34,788 nucleotides of DNA from Thermodesulfovibrionia bacterium (GTDB lineage: Bacteria; Nitrospirota; Thermodesulfovibrionia; UBA6902): NCBI GenBank assembly GCA_947258735.1, contig CAMYJJ010000004.1:1-34788 (forward strand), written 5' to 3'. This document shows positions 1-9,155 of the stretch, piece by piece. The notes beneath the pieces were generated by a model, which did no database searches, was not told where the DNA came from, and worked only from the letters and a program-made list of their open reading frames with translations. A program made the position numbers and the translations under genes. Position 1 is the first letter of the stretch. Every line of letters starts with the position of its first letter.

Positions 1-7
1 GTATTTA

Positions 8-313
8 ATGTTCTGGAATATCGTTATCTCTTTATGTGTTTTTATTCCTGCCCTGGGGTATACACGGTGGGACATATATGCCCTTGGATATGGTTCCTCT
101 TTAGTGTTTGTCGTGATGGGGCTGATAACAATTTCCCTCGTATACATGAGAAGTTCATTATCTTACATCTTCATTGCTTATATCGTGGCATTTAATTTTA
201 AGCTTCTTCCTTCTGAAAACGTCTTTGATTATGTAACTGACGGAATATTATTTTTCATTTCTCTTGGCGGTTTAGTTGCATTATCTCGCAGGACGCACAG
301 GAACTATTCATAA
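8..313 (+). CDS. small hydrophobic membrane protein, possibly 5'-truncated by the window edge
   Basis: The 101-residue product has about three hydrophobic stretches (roughly residues 3-20, 27-47 and 50-65) and a fourth near 77-92, ending in a basic tail (SRRTHRN). It looks like an inner-membrane protein. The frame stays open to the left edge, so the ATG at 8 may be internal and the true protein longer. No family is recognised. The next gene is 260 bp away on the other strand, so context does not help. It could be the C-terminal end of a larger multi-pass protein. Confidence 0.45.
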   Translation: MFWNIVISLCVFIPALGYTRWDIYALGYGSSLVFVVMGLITISLVYMRSSLSYIFIAYIVAFNFKLLPSENVFDYVTDGILFFISLGGLVALSRRTHRNYS

Positions 314-573
314 CGTATCTTTGGCGTTCATTTACATGTTGACGTTAACAGTAATGTTCCTTCAGTCTGGATTCCGTTGACCGGTTAAATTTCAAAATGG
401 AAAGGGGTATAAGGTCACTGATGTATAAATCAATAATTCAATAGAATAGTGGGGTCGAGTATTACATCCCTGATATTGATATTTTGCCAGGAAAATGAAA
501 TTGAGGATTGCAGTTAAGTCAATAAAAAAGACCCTGCCTGCCTGGATTCATACGGAAAAAATGGATTGCCCTA
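314..573. other. intergenic, nothing recognised
   Basis: This 260-bp spacer lies between the stops of two convergent genes. I see no RNA gene, no clear terminator with a T-run and no tandem repeat. Confidence 0.4.
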
Positions 574-1398
574 TTATTCTGCAATAGCATATAAATCAAA
601 ATGTTTCCATTTCAACATATCTTCTTTTCTGGTAATGTGAACAATTTCTGCATTTGAATCAAAGCTTGAGCAATAATAAAGCGTATATCCTAAAGAATTC
701 AGTGTTTCATATTGCTCAAATTTTTCATCATTACTATTTTTACCAAAACATTCAGTTATCAAAACAGGCCGGTGCTTATTCAGAAGGCTTGAAATGGATT
801 TAATTATTTCTTTATCATAGCCTTCCGTATCAATTTTGATAAGTTTTAAGTCTTGAACCTTATCTGGATACTGATTCAGCAAGAATTTTTCAAGTTGTAT
901 GCCGTTTACTTTTGTTTCGAGAGAAAATGTACCATGTCGGTTCTTCTGTTGCATGGAAATTCCCCCATTGTTAAATGATGCTTCTGACGAGTTGTAATAA
1001 AATTCATCATCTCTATCTGTAATAGCAACGTTATGAGGCACAATATGTGTGTTATCAGGATTTAATTTTGTATTTTCTACCAGTATTTCGAATACATAGG
1101 GATTAGGATCAAAGGCCAATACCAGACCATTCTTTCCGGTAATCAACGACATTAATACGCTTGTCTGACCAATGTTAGCTCCGATGTCAATGGCAACATC
1201 ACCTTCTTTTAAAAATCGCTTAAAAAAGGTTATATCTTTCAGCGAGATTTCGACTTTATGAACAAGAGGATTATCCCAGTTTGTGAAATTAACATAGTTG
1301 TATCCTTCAATATAAAATGAGTCGACATGAAACGGATATTTTTTTGTAACGCGCCTGGCTATTTTTCTTCTTATAGAATTAGTAAGGTAATTAATCAT
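574..1398 (-). CDS. FkbM-family SAM-dependent methyltransferase
   Basis: The 274-residue protein has the FkbM layout. A motif I region near residue 68 (DVAIDIGANIG) binds S-adenosylmethionine, an acidic residue follows in LAFDPNP near 95, and the conserved LIKIDTEGYDKEII lies near 188-201. The family transfers methyl groups to hydroxyls, mostly in polysaccharide, glycan or polyketide biosynthesis; the substrate here is unknown. A basic N-terminus (SIRRKIARRVTKK) is seen. No glycosyltransferase genes are visible in the window, so a surface-glycan role is only inferred. No Shine-Dalgarno is evident before the ATG. It could be a remnant of a glycan cluster. Confidence 0.85.
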   Translation of the reverse strand: MINYLTNSIRRKIARRVTKKYPFHVDSFYIEGYNYVNFTNWDNPLVHKVEISLKDITFFKRFLKEGDVAIDIGANIGQTSVLMSLITGKNGLVLAFDPNPYVFEILVENTKLNPDNTHIVPHNVAITDRDDEFYYNSSEASFNNGGISMQQKNRHGTFSLETKVNGIQLEKFLLNQYPDKVQDLKLIKIDTEGYDKEIIKSISSLLNKHRPVLITECFGKNSNDEKFEQYETLNSLGYTLYYCSSFDSNAEIVHITRKEDMLKWKHFDLYAIAE

Positions 1399-1776
1399 TA
1401 TTAATATGTTTATGCAGTTTCGCTGCTAAGTGCAATCTCATTTACTCAATTTTAAGATCTGCAGATCTATGCCTCATAAGAAATCGATTCTTATGCGAGA
1501 TATTAATGTAACAGACAGAACGCTGACCTGGCAAGATTTCACTATATATATGCTCAACAGCACCCGCAGGAACCGCCAATCATAATAACGTGACTATGGT
1601 AATACGTATTCGTTTCATTCCACCCTTGCAGGCACAAAAGTATTGATCTGAAATCTATATGAAATAGCATTAGTCATTCAGGTATGAATGACCATTGATT
1701 TCTTAAATAGTAGTAACAACGCCAAACGTACTGAAAAACTGATGATATCGATGTGGCAGCTGTATATTTGGAGAAC
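1399..1776. other. 378-bp intergenic region with three small palindromes
   Basis: No gene is seen. It holds a perfect 14-bp palindrome (AGATCTGCAGATCT, 1455-1468), an 8-bp stem with a 5-base loop (CATAAGAA at 1475-1482 and TTCTTATG at 1488-1495), and an 8-bp stem with a GGTA loop (GTCATTCA at 1673-1680 and TGAATGAC at 1685-1692). None is followed by a T-run on either strand, so they are not clear terminators. The first two lie 55-100 bp upstream of the methyltransferase start and could be operator sites. Confidence 0.45.
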
Positions 1777-3783
1777 TTAATCTCGTTTAAATCTCTCAGG
1801 CGCATTGTGATAGGAGAGGTATCTGGATGTTTCATACAGGCCTCTGCAGAGCTGTTCCATTAAACCTGCCTTTTCAGGGTATACATGTGAAACATTGTCC
1901 CGTGGTGTCTCACTGTCAAGCAGATGAAGACTCCTGTTTGATCCGTCACTGTTCATTTTAAAATAATATCTGCTACCCAGAAGAGCAAGTTCCGAAACCG
2001 GTCCATGATACACGATGATAAAGGCATATCTGTCCCTGCCCCGGTCATTTTTAAGCAGGTTTCTGCCCAGCGTTGTATTCAGATATGGTGTTGATGTCAG
2101 GGAGGCAACAGTGGGCAGGATATCCATTTCACTTGCAATTGTGTCCATGACTCTGCCTTCAGGTATTATTGAGGGCGCGTATATAAATAACGGTACATGA
2201 ATTCTCGTAAGGGAGAGGTGTTTTTCTGCTATGGACCTGTGCTCGGGCTGTCCGGGCAAACCGTGGTCGCCAAAGAAGACAAAAATGGTGTTGTCAAAAT
2301 ACTTCTCTTTTTTCGCTGCTTCCATGAACAGACCTATGCCGTGGTCAATGAACCTGAAAGCGTTGAACTCTTCAACAGAGACATATCCGTACTTTTTTAC
2401 CTCTTCTTCGTCTTCATCCCTGTATTCAAAACCCCGGTTGTCTTCCGGGATTGTGTACGGCCTGTGGCTGCCGGAAGTCTGGATAATGGCAAGAAATGGC
2501 CTGTCATTTATTTTATTCAAAACATTATTGGCTTCCTGAAAAAGGTGGAGGTCAGAAATTCCCCAGACATCAACTCTCGGCGAGTCATAACTTCCTTCTT
2601 CATAAATATCTATATCAGGAATATTATGGGAAAGGAGTCCCCGTATATTTGCCCAGCTGGCGCTTCCCCCGAGGAAGTAAAGTTTTTTATAACCATCAAA
2701 GGAGTTTACTATTGTATGCTGCTTGACGATCAATGGATTTCGGGAAGATGTTTTGTTAACTTCCATATCAGGCAGGCCGGTTATGAATGTAAAGACCGAC
2801 CGGGCAGTGCCTGCATGGGGGACATAAAACCTGTTAAACAAAATTGATTCCTTTGCGATTGCATCAATATGGGGAGTTGGATTAAGAGGGTTGCCTGATA
2901 TCCCTGTTTTATAAAATGCAAGGGATTCAGTCATGACAAATATGATATTCGGCCTTTCAGACAATAAAGATGGGTGTTTACTCTGTCTTGTAAAGTTCAA
3001 TGATTCTTTATCCGGTTGTTCAACGTCTATGTAGGATGCCACCAGATCATAATACTTTTTTGTCTCATCAAGGTCGTACTTGACCTCTCTGTTTTTCATG
3101 GTATCAAAGACGTGCAGCACAGGATTTAGCGTCAGTGAAGAAGCAAAGTGATGGGGGGAGAAAAAAGCATCAGACCAGCGAAGTGGATAATATGAAAACT
3201 TGCCATATATCCCGGCCATCCAGAGAAGGACCATGAGGGAGTAGAGGATGATATTTTTCCATCCCGTCAGACGGGTATAGTGAGCATTGCTAACGGTTCT
3301 AATAATGAATGTTATACATTTTGTGAACAGAAATATGAATACAGCAAGACCGGCAATCCCCCACAGCACAGGATATGTTTCCCACATCATCTGCAGGGAG
3401 ATAAGCGGATTGTACATGAATCGTATGGCAGAGGCGTTCAGCCTTTCCGTGAGATATGCGTAATGACCAAAGTCAATCATGTACAGGACCAGAATCAGGG
3501 AATTTATGACCGCCATGTATATTGACCAGTTCTTTTGCGCTTTCGGCTTATCAAATATTCTTACATATCTGATACGGGCGAAGAGAAACACAGGGAGTTG
3601 TATGAGCAGTACAAGGCGCAGATCAAATTTGAGGCCGAGGTACAATGCCCTCATCAGGTACTCTGCAGTGAGGGGATCAGCAGGGTTTTGGAACTGGATG
3701 AGAAACACCAGCCGAAGGGCTGTAAAAATCAGTACATTAAGAATTACAAGGACTGACATTAATCTTAGAAATCTTATTGACAT
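1777..3783 (-). CDS. LTA synthase-like / phosphoglycerol transferase (sulfatase superfamily)
   Basis: The 668-residue protein has about five N-terminal transmembrane helices (within residues 1-200) and an extracytoplasmic alkaline-phosphatase/sulfatase fold from about 275 to 600. Likely metal ligands and nucleophile are visible: Glu286 in FVMTES, Thr326 in HAGTARS as the probable catalytic Thr, and Asp506-His507 in FFGDHG. The LtaS/OpgB family moves phosphoglycerol from phosphatidylglycerol onto a glycan or polymer. In a Gram-negative cell an OpgB-like role, decorating periplasmic or surface glycans, is more likely than lipoteichoic acid synthesis. No glucan synthase gene is nearby. It appears to be a single gene with a 230-bp repeat-bearing spacer upstream. 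Confidence 0.88.
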   Translation of the reverse strand: MSIRFLRLMSVLVILNVLIFTALRLVFLIQFQNPADPLTAEYLMRALYLGLKFDLRLVLLIQLPVFLFARIRYVRIFDKPKAQKNWSIYMAVINSLILVLYMIDFGHYAYLTERLNASAIRFMYNPLISLQMMWETYPVLWGIAGLAVFIFLFTKCITFIIRTVSNAHYTRLTGWKNIILYSLMVLLWMAGIYGKFSYYPLRWSDAFFSPHHFASSLTLNPVLHVFDTMKNREVKYDLDETKKYYDLVASYIDVEQPDKESLNFTRQSKHPSLLSERPNIIFVMTESLAFYKTGISGNPLNPTPHIDAIAKESILFNRFYVPHAGTARSVFTFITGLPDMEVNKTSSRNPLIVKQHTIVNSFDGYKKLYFLGGSASWANIRGLLSHNIPDIDIYEEGSYDSPRVDVWGISDLHLFQEANNVLNKINDRPFLAIIQTSGSHRPYTIPEDNRGFEYRDEDEEEVKKYGYVSVEEFNAFRFIDHGIGLFMEAAKKEKYFDNTIFVFFGDHGLPGQPEHRSIAEKHLSLTRIHVPLFIYAPSIIPEGRVMDTIASEMDILPTVASLTSTPYLNTTLGRNLLKNDRGRDRYAFIIVYHGPVSELALLGSRYYFKMNSDGSNRSLHLLDSETPRDNVSHVYPEKAGLMEQLCRGLYETSRYLSYHNAPERFKRD

Positions 3784-3809
3784 ATGAAACGTATCTCTTA
3801 CTCAGATTC

Positions 3810-3957
3810 TGTCATTCCCGCGGGTTTTTGAGCGGGAATCCAGAGTTTTTTATAATGGGCTGGATTCTCAATGCGAGTCCCGGTGCGGGTCTCCGCCAAG
3901 GGTCGCTCCGACTTCGCGAGAGTCGCTTCGACCGGCTAAAGGAACGCCGGAATGACA
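3810..3957. repeat. 148-bp palindromic intergenic element (GTCATTCCCG type)
   Basis: The element begins TGTCATTCCCG (3810-3820) and ends CGGAATGACA (3948-3957), which are inverted. Internal GCGGGAATCCAG and CTGGATTC segments are also self-complementary. A shorter relative with the same ends and the GGGAATCCAG core lies at 14472-14547. Such elements are common interspersed, non-coding repeats in many bacteria. It sits between the start of the LTA-synthase-like gene and the end of the prepilin peptidase gene. Confidence 0.75.
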
Positions 3958-4016
3958 TCTTTTTTTTTGATACCTCGTATCTCTGCTGAGGGGTTGTTCA
4001 TTGTAATTAATCTATT

Positions 4017-4802
4017 TCAATAAAGATACCACCTGAGAATATCCTTGCCCCAGAAGAGGCTTATAAGTGTTCCAAGGGCAAGGTAGGGTCCAAATGGTAT
4101 TTTTGATCCCCATTCTCTTCCCTTGATCCTGATAAGGATAACTCCGATGATCGACCCGAAGAGACTCGCCAGAAAGGTGGTCAGAATAATGGCCTTCCAT
4201 CCCAGCAATCCGCCGACCATGGCCATCATCTTGATATCACCTCCGCCCATTGCGTCTTTCTTCAGGATTGCCTTTCCAATGACCGCAATGAGATAAAAGG
4301 AACCGCCGCCTGCAATGAAGCCAATGATAGACGATTTGAATCCCAGCAGCTCCGAAGGATGAAATGGGTCAGGAAGTATGGTTGCGCCCAGAAGCAATGC
4401 AATCGGTATACCGGGCAGGGTAATGCTGTTTGGAATTATCTGATGCTCAAGGTCTATAAAGAAAATAACTATGAGTGCAGAAATAAATATAAGATATACG
4501 GCGAGCACGCTGATGGAATTAAGTCCGAATATGTAAAGCGCCAGCACATACAGCGCCCCGTTAAGAAATTCAACAAAAGGATACTGAAAAGAGAGCTTTG
4601 TCTTACAGTCCCTGCATTTCCCGCCGAGGATGATATAACTCAAAATGGGGATATTGTCATAAAACCTTACCGGTGTTCCGCAGGAGGAACACCGTGAGGA
4701 AGGAGTTACGATTGAGCGGCCTTCCGGTACCCTGTAAATACAAACATTGAGAAATGAACCGATTAAGGAACCGAAAATAAAAAAAATGATATAGAGCATC
4801 AA
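4017..4802 (-). CDS. pilD: type 4 prepilin leader peptidase / N-methyltransferase
   Basis: The 261-residue integral membrane aspartic protease (family A24) cleaves and methylates type IV pilins or type II secretion pseudopilins at the inner membrane. Two catalytic aspartates are seen, Asp117 in FFIDLEHQ and Asp189 in the GGGD motif. The cytoplasmic loop carries two CxxC pairs (Cys38/41 and Cys63/66), typical of bifunctional members. Seven or eight hydrophobic helices are present. The start overlaps the stop of the upstream coiled-coil gene by 4 bp, so the two are probably translationally coupled. No pilin or secretion ATPase gene is in the window. Confidence 0.95.
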   Translation of the reverse strand: MMLYIIFFIFGSLIGSFLNVCIYRVPEGRSIVTPSSRCSSCGTPVRFYDNIPILSYIILGGKCRDCKTKLSFQYPFVEFLNGALYVLALYIFGLNSISVLAVYLIFISALIVIFFIDLEHQIIPNSITLPGIPIALLLGATILPDPFHPSELLGFKSSIIGFIAGGGSFYLIAVIGKAILKKDAMGGGDIKMMAMVGGLLGWKAIILTTFLASLFGSIIGVILIRIKGREWGSKIPFGPYLALGTLISLFWGKDILRWYLY

Positions 4803-5113
4803 TCAGGAAGTTTATTGATGCTGTCAGCCTTGCTATTATAGGTATCAACAGATTCCTGCAGGTGTTTAATCTCTTCAAGGGTTTGCTGTACCATGGTGTC
4901 CTTTAATACATCCTCTTCCCCTTTTTCCTTGAGTTCCCTTACCCGCTTGCCTACATCATTGTAGAGGTCATTTATCTTGCCTTCAATTTTAGTTTTCTCA
5001 TACAGAAGTTTGGCAACAGATGTCTCAGCCCTGGTCCTCTCAGCGAGATACGAGGCAATCCACTTGACCCTGAACAGTCCGGTATTAAAACTCTTTTTTA
5101 CCTTATCTATCAT
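4799..5113 (-). CDS. small coiled-coil protein of unknown function
   Basis: This 104-residue soluble, charged protein is predicted helical over most of its length: a basic N-terminus (MIDKVKKSFNTGLFRVKW), then an Arg/Glu/Lys-rich coiled coil at about 22-90. No family is recognised with confidence. It ends inside the prepilin peptidase start (4-bp overlap) and so is probably its operon partner. A GAGGGT Shine-Dalgarno-like sequence precedes the ATG. Confidence 0.7.
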   Translation of the reverse strand: MIDKVKKSFNTGLFRVKWIASYLAERTRAETSVAKLLYEKTKIEGKINDLYNDVGKRVRELKEKGEEDVLKDTMVQQTLEEIKHLQESVDTYNSKADSINKLPD

Positions 5114-5175
5114 AGACCCTCCAATAATTTCAGATTATAGAGTATAAAATTATGAAATATAATTAGCAATAGACT

Positions 5176-5305
5176 CTAGAATAAGGGACAAGGGCTCTAG
5201 GATTCAAGGGAAAGGAGAAAAGGGTTATGTAATGCTGCATAATAAATTTTCTTTCTGATGTCATGCCCTTTCACTTGAATCCTCGCCCACCCTGACCCCT
5301 TCTTC
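5176..5305. repeat. AGG-anchored 7-8 bp word array with imperfect inverted arm
   Basis: From about 5183 the plus strand repeats AGG-centred words (AAGGGAC, AAGGGCT, CTAGGAT, CAAGGGA, AAAGGAG) with GG spaced mostly 7-8 bases apart. The opposite arm (about 5265-5305) contains CCT-centred words. AGGATTCAAGGGAAAGG pairs with CCTTTCACTTGAATCCT with two mismatches. There is no T-run after the stem on the recG side. This is the least regular member of the word-array family in this window. Confidence 0.45.
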
Positions 5306-5311
5306 ATCCTT

Positions 5312-7447
5312 TTAACTCTTTATCAATTCAAGTCTTCCCATCCACATCTGATGCAGTGCAGCCTTTAAGGCAGGACAGCTTTCCAACTCAGGTTCGGTCT
5401 CTGCCAGACGAAAGGCCTCGTGTCTGGCCTGTTCCAGAATTTTTATGTCTCTTACTATATTGGCTATTCTCAGGTCAGGGATGCCTGACTGCCGTGTACC
5501 GAAAAAATCACCCGGTCCTCTTATGGCAAGGTCTTCCTCAGCTATCTTAAAGCCGTCACCTGTGGACTCCATGGCCTTCAGCCTGCTCTTTCCGTCTTCG
5601 CTGAAAGGAGGGTAGGCCAGTAAGAGACAGAACGAATCATACCTTCCCCTGCCTATCCTGCCGCGCAGCTGATGAAGCTGTGCAAGACCAAAGCGTTCGG
5701 CATGTACAATGAGCATGAGGGATGCATTGGGAACATCAATCCCTACCTCTATGACAGTTGTCGCCACGAGGATATCAATATCTCCGGCCTTAAACCGGGC
5801 CATCACAGTCTCTCTTTCATCACGTTTCATTTTTCCATGAACCAGGGCCACGCTGTTATCAGGATATTTCTTCTGTACTGCGTCTGCTCCGTCAATTGCG
5901 GATTTAAGGTCAAGCTTTTCAGACTCCTCGATCAGGGGGTAAACAATATATACCTGCCTGTTCTTTGAGAGTTCATCTTTAATCCGTGCATGTATACGGT
6001 CTTTCTGTGAAGAAAAGAACATCTTTGTGATGATCGGTTTCCTACCGGCCGGGAGTTCGTCAATGACAGAAATATCAAGGTCTCCATACAGGGTCAGGGC
6101 CAGTGTCCGGGGTATGGGGGTTGCCGTCATGATCAGGATATCAGGGTTACTGCCCTTGCTTCTCAGGGTCGCCCTCTGCACAACGCCGAACCTGTGCTGC
6201 TCATCTATAATTGCCAGTCCGAGATTTCGGAAATGCACCTTTTCCTGTATAAGGGCATGAGTGCCTATTATGATCTGCACGTTTCCTTCCGAGATAGCAT
6301 CCAGTACATTGTCTTTACTGCCTGATGTCAACAGGGCGACATTCAGGCCAAGTGCCTCGACCATTGTATGAATATTAATGTAATGTTGCTCAGCGAGTAG
6401 CTCTGTCGGGGCCATCAGACATGCCTGATATCCGTTTTCAACTGCGATCAGCATGGAAACCAGTGCCACGATGGTTTTCCCGCAACCCACATCACCATGG
6501 ACAAGCCTGTTCATCGGGAGATCTCTTTTCATGTCTGATGCTATCTCCCTGATGACGCGATCCTGGGCCTGTGTAAGCTTGAACGGCAGGTTTCCCGTAA
6601 AGGCATGCACCAGGCCGCTTGTGCTGTATTGAAAACTGATGCCTTTTTCCTGCGCTTCTCTTTTCTTTAAAAATGCAAGACCCAGTTCAAGCAGGAAAAA
6701 TTCATCAAAAATCAGTCTTTTATGAGCCGGGCTGGCACCATCGTTAAGGACGGTGATATCATCACATGTTTCAGGGAAATGGACCTCCCTTACTGCCCAG
6801 GGCAGGGGGGAAAGGTTATGCCTCTTCATGATATCCCGGGGCAAGTATTCACTGACAAGGGACGCATAGGTCTCTACGGTATTGAACATGAGGGTCCTTA
6901 GCTGCTTCACTGACAGGCCTTCTGTGGCTTTATAGACGGGGACTATGCGTGAGGTATGAACAAGCCTGTCTTCATGTCCGATCAGTTCAAAATCAGGGTT
7001 ATCCATTTCAAGCCCGAAGCCTGAATAAGGATTGCCCTTGACAGTCCCGCTTAATATAACTTTCTGGTCTTTGGAAAAAAATTTTTTCAGATAGGCCTGA
7101 TTAAACCATCTGCATTTCATCTGTCCGGTCTCATCAGCAAGGACAAGCTCAAAGATCTTCATTCTCTTTCTCGGGGTCGTTATGACACTGGATGAGACCA
7201 CTCTGCCTGCAGTCGTTTCCTGGCTTCCGGGAGCAAGATCACGTATGGTCTTCAGGTTTTTTCTGTCTTCATACCGCCAGGGGAAAAAAAAGAGCATATG
7301 CCCCAGGGTACTCATTCCCAGTTTGTCCAGGAGTCTGGCGCGGGCAGGTCCAACGCCCTTTACATACTGGACAGGGGTATCTTCAGATATAAGGGATTTG
7401 TTTTGTGAGGCAGTACGCTGGACGTTATTACTTGTCTTGCTCTTCAT
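5312..7447 (-). CDS. recG: ATP-dependent DNA helicase RecG
   Basis: The 711-residue superfamily 2 helicase reverses stalled forks and migrates branched DNA. Visible in order: a helix-hairpin-like N-terminus (VKGVGPARARLLDKLG, about 29-44), an OB-fold wedge domain (about 78-160), Walker A GDVGCGKT at 318-325, a DEQH box at 415-418, the TATPIPRTLALT motif, and late helicase motifs (ATTVIEVGIDVPNA, QLRGRIGRG). The length is near the family norm. It overlaps the end of nusA by 20 bp and so is part of the rimP-nusA transcription unit. The exact start is uncertain because no good Shine-Dalgarno is seen. Confidence 0.97.
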   Translation of the reverse strand: MKSKTSNNVQRTASQNKSLISEDTPVQYVKGVGPARARLLDKLGMSTLGHMLFFFPWRYEDRKNLKTIRDLAPGSQETTAGRVVSSSVITTPRKRMKIFELVLADETGQMKCRWFNQAYLKKFFSKDQKVILSGTVKGNPYSGFGLEMDNPDFELIGHEDRLVHTSRIVPVYKATEGLSVKQLRTLMFNTVETYASLVSEYLPRDIMKRHNLSPLPWAVREVHFPETCDDITVLNDGASPAHKRLIFDEFFLLELGLAFLKKREAQEKGISFQYSTSGLVHAFTGNLPFKLTQAQDRVIREIASDMKRDLPMNRLVHGDVGCGKTIVALVSMLIAVENGYQACLMAPTELLAEQHYINIHTMVEALGLNVALLTSGSKDNVLDAISEGNVQIIIGTHALIQEKVHFRNLGLAIIDEQHRFGVVQRATLRSKGSNPDILIMTATPIPRTLALTLYGDLDISVIDELPAGRKPIITKMFFSSQKDRIHARIKDELSKNRQVYIVYPLIEESEKLDLKSAIDGADAVQKKYPDNSVALVHGKMKRDERETVMARFKAGDIDILVATTVIEVGIDVPNASLMLIVHAERFGLAQLHQLRGRIGRGRYDSFCLLLAYPPFSEDGKSRLKAMESTGDGFKIAEEDLAIRGPGDFFGTRQSGIPDLRIANIVRDIKILEQARHEAFRLAETEPELESCPALKAALHQMWMGRLELIKS

Positions 7448-8609
7448 CCTCAGAGGCTAGCTCCTCCTGGGATCCGGTTTCAGTCCGGCCTTCATCAGTT
7501 TCCGTATCTTCTAAGTTCATACTGTTTTCTTCCTGAAGCTCCTCGAACTGAGATTCTATTTCACCTTTACGAATCTTGTTATACTCAGTTTCACTGATAA
7601 TATCAATGTCCCATCCTGTAAGCTTCATTGCCAGCCTGACGTTCTGTCCTCTTTTGCCGATAGCAATGGAGAGCTGCTGGTCATTGACCACGACCATTGC
7701 TGATTTTTCATCTTCATTAATACCGATACTTTCGACAACTGCCGGACTCAGGGCTTTAGCTATCAGCACCCTGGGATCATCTGTCCAGGGAATGATATCG
7801 ATTCGTTCACCCCGCAACTCCCGTACAATTGACTGTACCCGCGTACCCTTCATGCCCACACATGCGCCAACAGGATCTACCATGGAGTTTTTTGACGATA
7901 CGGTAAGCTTTGTCCTGTCACCTGCTTCCCGTACGATCTCCCTGATCGTTACAAGACCTTCATAAATTTCAGGTATCTCCATCTTGAACAGTTCAGCAAC
8001 AAAATTCGGGTGAGTCCTTGAAAGAAGGATGACCGGCCCTTTGGGTGTGACCTTGACCTCTTCAATATAGGCCCTGATCGTCTCGCTTCGTTTCAGTGTT
8101 TCACCGGACAGGGTACTTTTGATCGGCAATGTTGCCTCTGCCCTTCCCAGGGCCACATAGTAACTTCCTTTTTCTCTCCGGATGATTACACCGCTCACGA
8201 TCTGTCCGGCCTTGTCCTTGTATTCATCAAAGATCGCCTCTTTCTCAGCCTCCCGTACTCTCTGAAACAGTACCTGTTTTGCCGTCTGCGCAGCTATCCT
8301 TCCGAAATTCTCGATAGCAATAGGGGCCTCTATGGTGTCGCCCGCTTTCTTGCCGGCCTCAATTTTCGATGCCTCCCTGACTGAAATCTCTTCGTTGGGA
8401 TCAGTTACTTTGGCAACGATTGTTTTAAGGGCTGTCATGGCAATCTCACCTGATTCATCATCTATCTTAATACTGATCTCGGCTGCGAGACCGTATTTCT
8501 TTCGAACAGCTGATAAAAGTGCAGACTCAAGCGTATTGAGAATAGACTCCTTGGGGATACCTCTTTCCTTGCTCATCTGTTCAATTATATGAATAAGTTC
8601 GCGATTCAT
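7428..8609 (-). CDS. nusA: transcription termination/antitermination factor NusA
   Basis: NusA binds RNA polymerase and nascent RNA and modulates pausing, termination and antitermination. The 393-residue protein shows the N-terminal polymerase-binding domain (1 to about 125), an S1 domain (about 132-200), and two KH domains with GACVGMKGTRVQ near 250 and AIGKRGQNVRLA near 320. It then ends in an acidic Glu/Asp-rich tail. The C-terminal acidic repeats of E. coli NusA are absent, as in many lineages. It follows rimP by 5 bp, and a GGAGG lies inside the last codons of rimP. Unusually, recG rather than ylxR/infB follows. Confidence 0.97.
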   Translation of the reverse strand: MNRELIHIIEQMSKERGIPKESILNTLESALLSAVRKKYGLAAEISIKIDDESGEIAMTALKTIVAKVTDPNEEISVREASKIEAGKKAGDTIEAPIAIENFGRIAAQTAKQVLFQRVREAEKEAIFDEYKDKAGQIVSGVIIRREKGSYYVALGRAEATLPIKSTLSGETLKRSETIRAYIEEVKVTPKGPVILLSRTHPNFVAELFKMEIPEIYEGLVTIREIVREAGDRTKLTVSSKNSMVDPVGACVGMKGTRVQSIVRELRGERIDIIPWTDDPRVLIAKALSPAVVESIGINEDEKSAMVVVNDQQLSIAIGKRGQNVRLAMKLTGWDIDIISETEYNKIRKGEIESQFEELQEENSMNLEDTETDEGRTETGSQEELASEDEEQDK

Positions 8610-8614
8610 TATAT

Positions 8615-9079
8615 CTAAACCTCCAATTCCAATCTGGCGCTGGAAATATTATCGTATTTGATATTCACTTCCCTGTCTTTGGGAAGGCGCAGGAGAATGT
8701 CCCTGTCTGTTGCCTCTGCAAGCGATCCTGAAAAAAAAGTCTGTTTGCCGATCGGCTCCCGTGTTACCACCCTTACCATGTGTCCTTTGAACCGGATAAA
8801 ATCCTCGGGCTTTTTTAAGGGCCTGTCAAGACCGGGAGAGGAGACTTCAAGCACATAAGAGTAGGGGATCGGGTCTTCAACATCAAGTACAGCCTCTACT
8901 TCCCTGCTCACCCGCTCACAGTCATCAATGGTCACGCCTGCTTCAGACTCAATATAGACCCGTAACAGCGCTTTTCCACCCATTTTTTTCAGATCAATGT
9001 CCACAAGATCTATGCCAAGATCGTTTATGACCGGCTCAACCAATTCAATCACGTTAACCTGTATTTCCTCTATTTTCAT
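8615..9079 (-). CDS. rimP: ribosome maturation factor RimP
   Basis: The 154-residue protein assists 30S subunit maturation. The N-terminal domain carries the family pattern (VIDLVDIDL-like at about 22-30, LRVYIE, GVTIDDCERVSREVEAVLD) and the hallmark YVLEVSSPGLDRPLKKPEDF lies near 80-98. A C-terminal SH3-like barrel follows. It is first in a rimP-nusA-recG unit. No Shine-Dalgarno is seen: the ATG directly follows the T-rich tract of an intrinsic terminator, so expression probably depends on that leader. Confidence 0.95.
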   Translation of the reverse strand: MKIEEIQVNVIELVEPVINDLGIDLVDIDLKKMGGKALLRVYIESEAGVTIDDCERVSREVEAVLDVEDPIPYSYVLEVSSPGLDRPLKKPEDFIRFKGHMVRVVTREPIGKQTFFSGSLAEATDRDILLRLPKDREVNIKYDNISSARLELEV

Positions 9080-9090
9080 TTACATATATA

Positions 9091-9119
9091 AAAACAAAAG
9101 AGTGGGAAGACCCACTCTT
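9091..9119 (-). terminator. intrinsic terminator / possible attenuator in the rimP leader
   Basis: Read on the minus strand, AAGAGTGGG (9119-9111), loop TCTT and CCCACTCTT (9106-9098) form a perfect 9-bp stem, followed by TTGTTTTTA. This is a textbook Rho-independent terminator. It ends about 11 bases before the rimP ATG and lies downstream of a likely promoter at 9156-9184, with no upstream gene to terminate on that strand. A role in attenuation of rimP-nusA is inferred. Confidence 0.85.
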
Positions 9120-9155
9120 CAAAAGTACAGCCAAGGTTTGAAAAAACTAACCTGA

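Noticed and set aside
2197..2847. 216-codon frame antisense to the LTA-synthase-like gene
   Set aside because: It overlaps a clearly conserved enzyme on the other strand; composition looks like a shadow, and no ribosome-binding site or family is seen.
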